Assembly: GCA_032768795.1 (NCBI GenBank)
Contig: CP136493.1
Span: 2,356,001-2,420,000 of the forward strand
Reading direction: 5' to 3'
Origin: Tremella fuciformis
Taxonomy: Eukaryota > Basidiomycota > Tremellomycetes > Tremellales > Tremellaceae
DNA: 64,000 nt
In this document: positions 63,993 through 64,000 of the stretch, one piece after another
Layout: the number at the start of each line of letters is the position of its first letter
Position numbering within the stretch: the stretch's first letter is position 1
Translations under genes and position numbers: made by a program
The notes under the pieces: generated by a model
The model's input: the letters and a program-made list of their open reading frames with translations, nothing else
Database searches by the model: none
Told to the model about the DNA's origin: nothing

Positions 63993-64000
63993 GATGTCGA

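Noticed and set aside
1..64000. tRNA or rRNA genes, and CRISPR arrays
   Set aside because: I looked for paired arms with a GGTTCGAATCC-like T-loop, for rRNA-like blocks and for spaced short repeats, and found none. Short tRNAs with introns could still be missed by eye.

Overview
The window looks like a gene-dense, intron-rich, GC-rich fungal chromosome. Coding runs are split by many short GT..AG introns, mostly about 31 to 65 nt, with CTRAC-like branch sites just before the acceptor. The Zn2Cys6 regulators, sugar transporters, SDRs, and DIT1/DIT2-like genes are fungal in type. Intron density and style suggest a basidiomycete, perhaps a tremellomycete yeast; this is an inference and no marker gene proves it. 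Gene limits below are first to last coding base, introns included, unless noted. Exons were joined by eye from frame continuity and family conservation.

Region A (about 0.8-17.7 kb) looks like a sugar-acid catabolic cluster. It has two MFS sugar transporters at its edges. Between them lie a DgoD-like galactonate dehydratase, a DapA/KDG-type aldolase, a flavin monooxygenase, a zinc polyol dehydrogenase, a KduD-like SDR, a glyceraldehyde-reductase-type aldo/keto reductase and a dihydroxyacetone kinase. Together they outline a route from galactonate to 2-keto-3-deoxygalactonate, then pyruvate plus glyceraldehyde, then glycerol, dihydroxyacetone and dihydroxyacetone phosphate. Several promoters share a TCCG-N(3-6)-CGGA palindrome.

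Region B (about 17.7-24.5 kb) holds an AAA ATPase whose 3' end is duplicated exactly (282 bp) around a 404-bp spacer, and a divergent Zn2Cys6 factor.

Region C (about 24.5-41.8 kb) is a second catabolic-looking group: two CocE/NonD hydrolases on either side of a PhyH dioxygenase, an SDR, a LigI-like lactonase, a DAL5-like anion permease, a D-2-hydroxyacid dehydrogenase, a fumarylacetoacetase-family enzyme, a class II aldolase, an ATP-grasp ligase and an RraA/LigK-like aldolase.

Region D (about 42-64 kb) looks like a biosynthetic cluster centred on a DIT1/PvcA-type isocyanide synthase. With it are a DIT2-like P450, a UDP-glycosyltransferase, a methyltransferase, an Atg22-like transporter, a full-length ABCB exporter, two Zn2Cys6 regulators (one AflR-like), a kelch protein related to nitrile-specifier proteins and an SDR. 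Three intergenic regions in this cluster carry the same GGCGGAGACAT word on the same strand. This region is the best candidate for an undescribed system.
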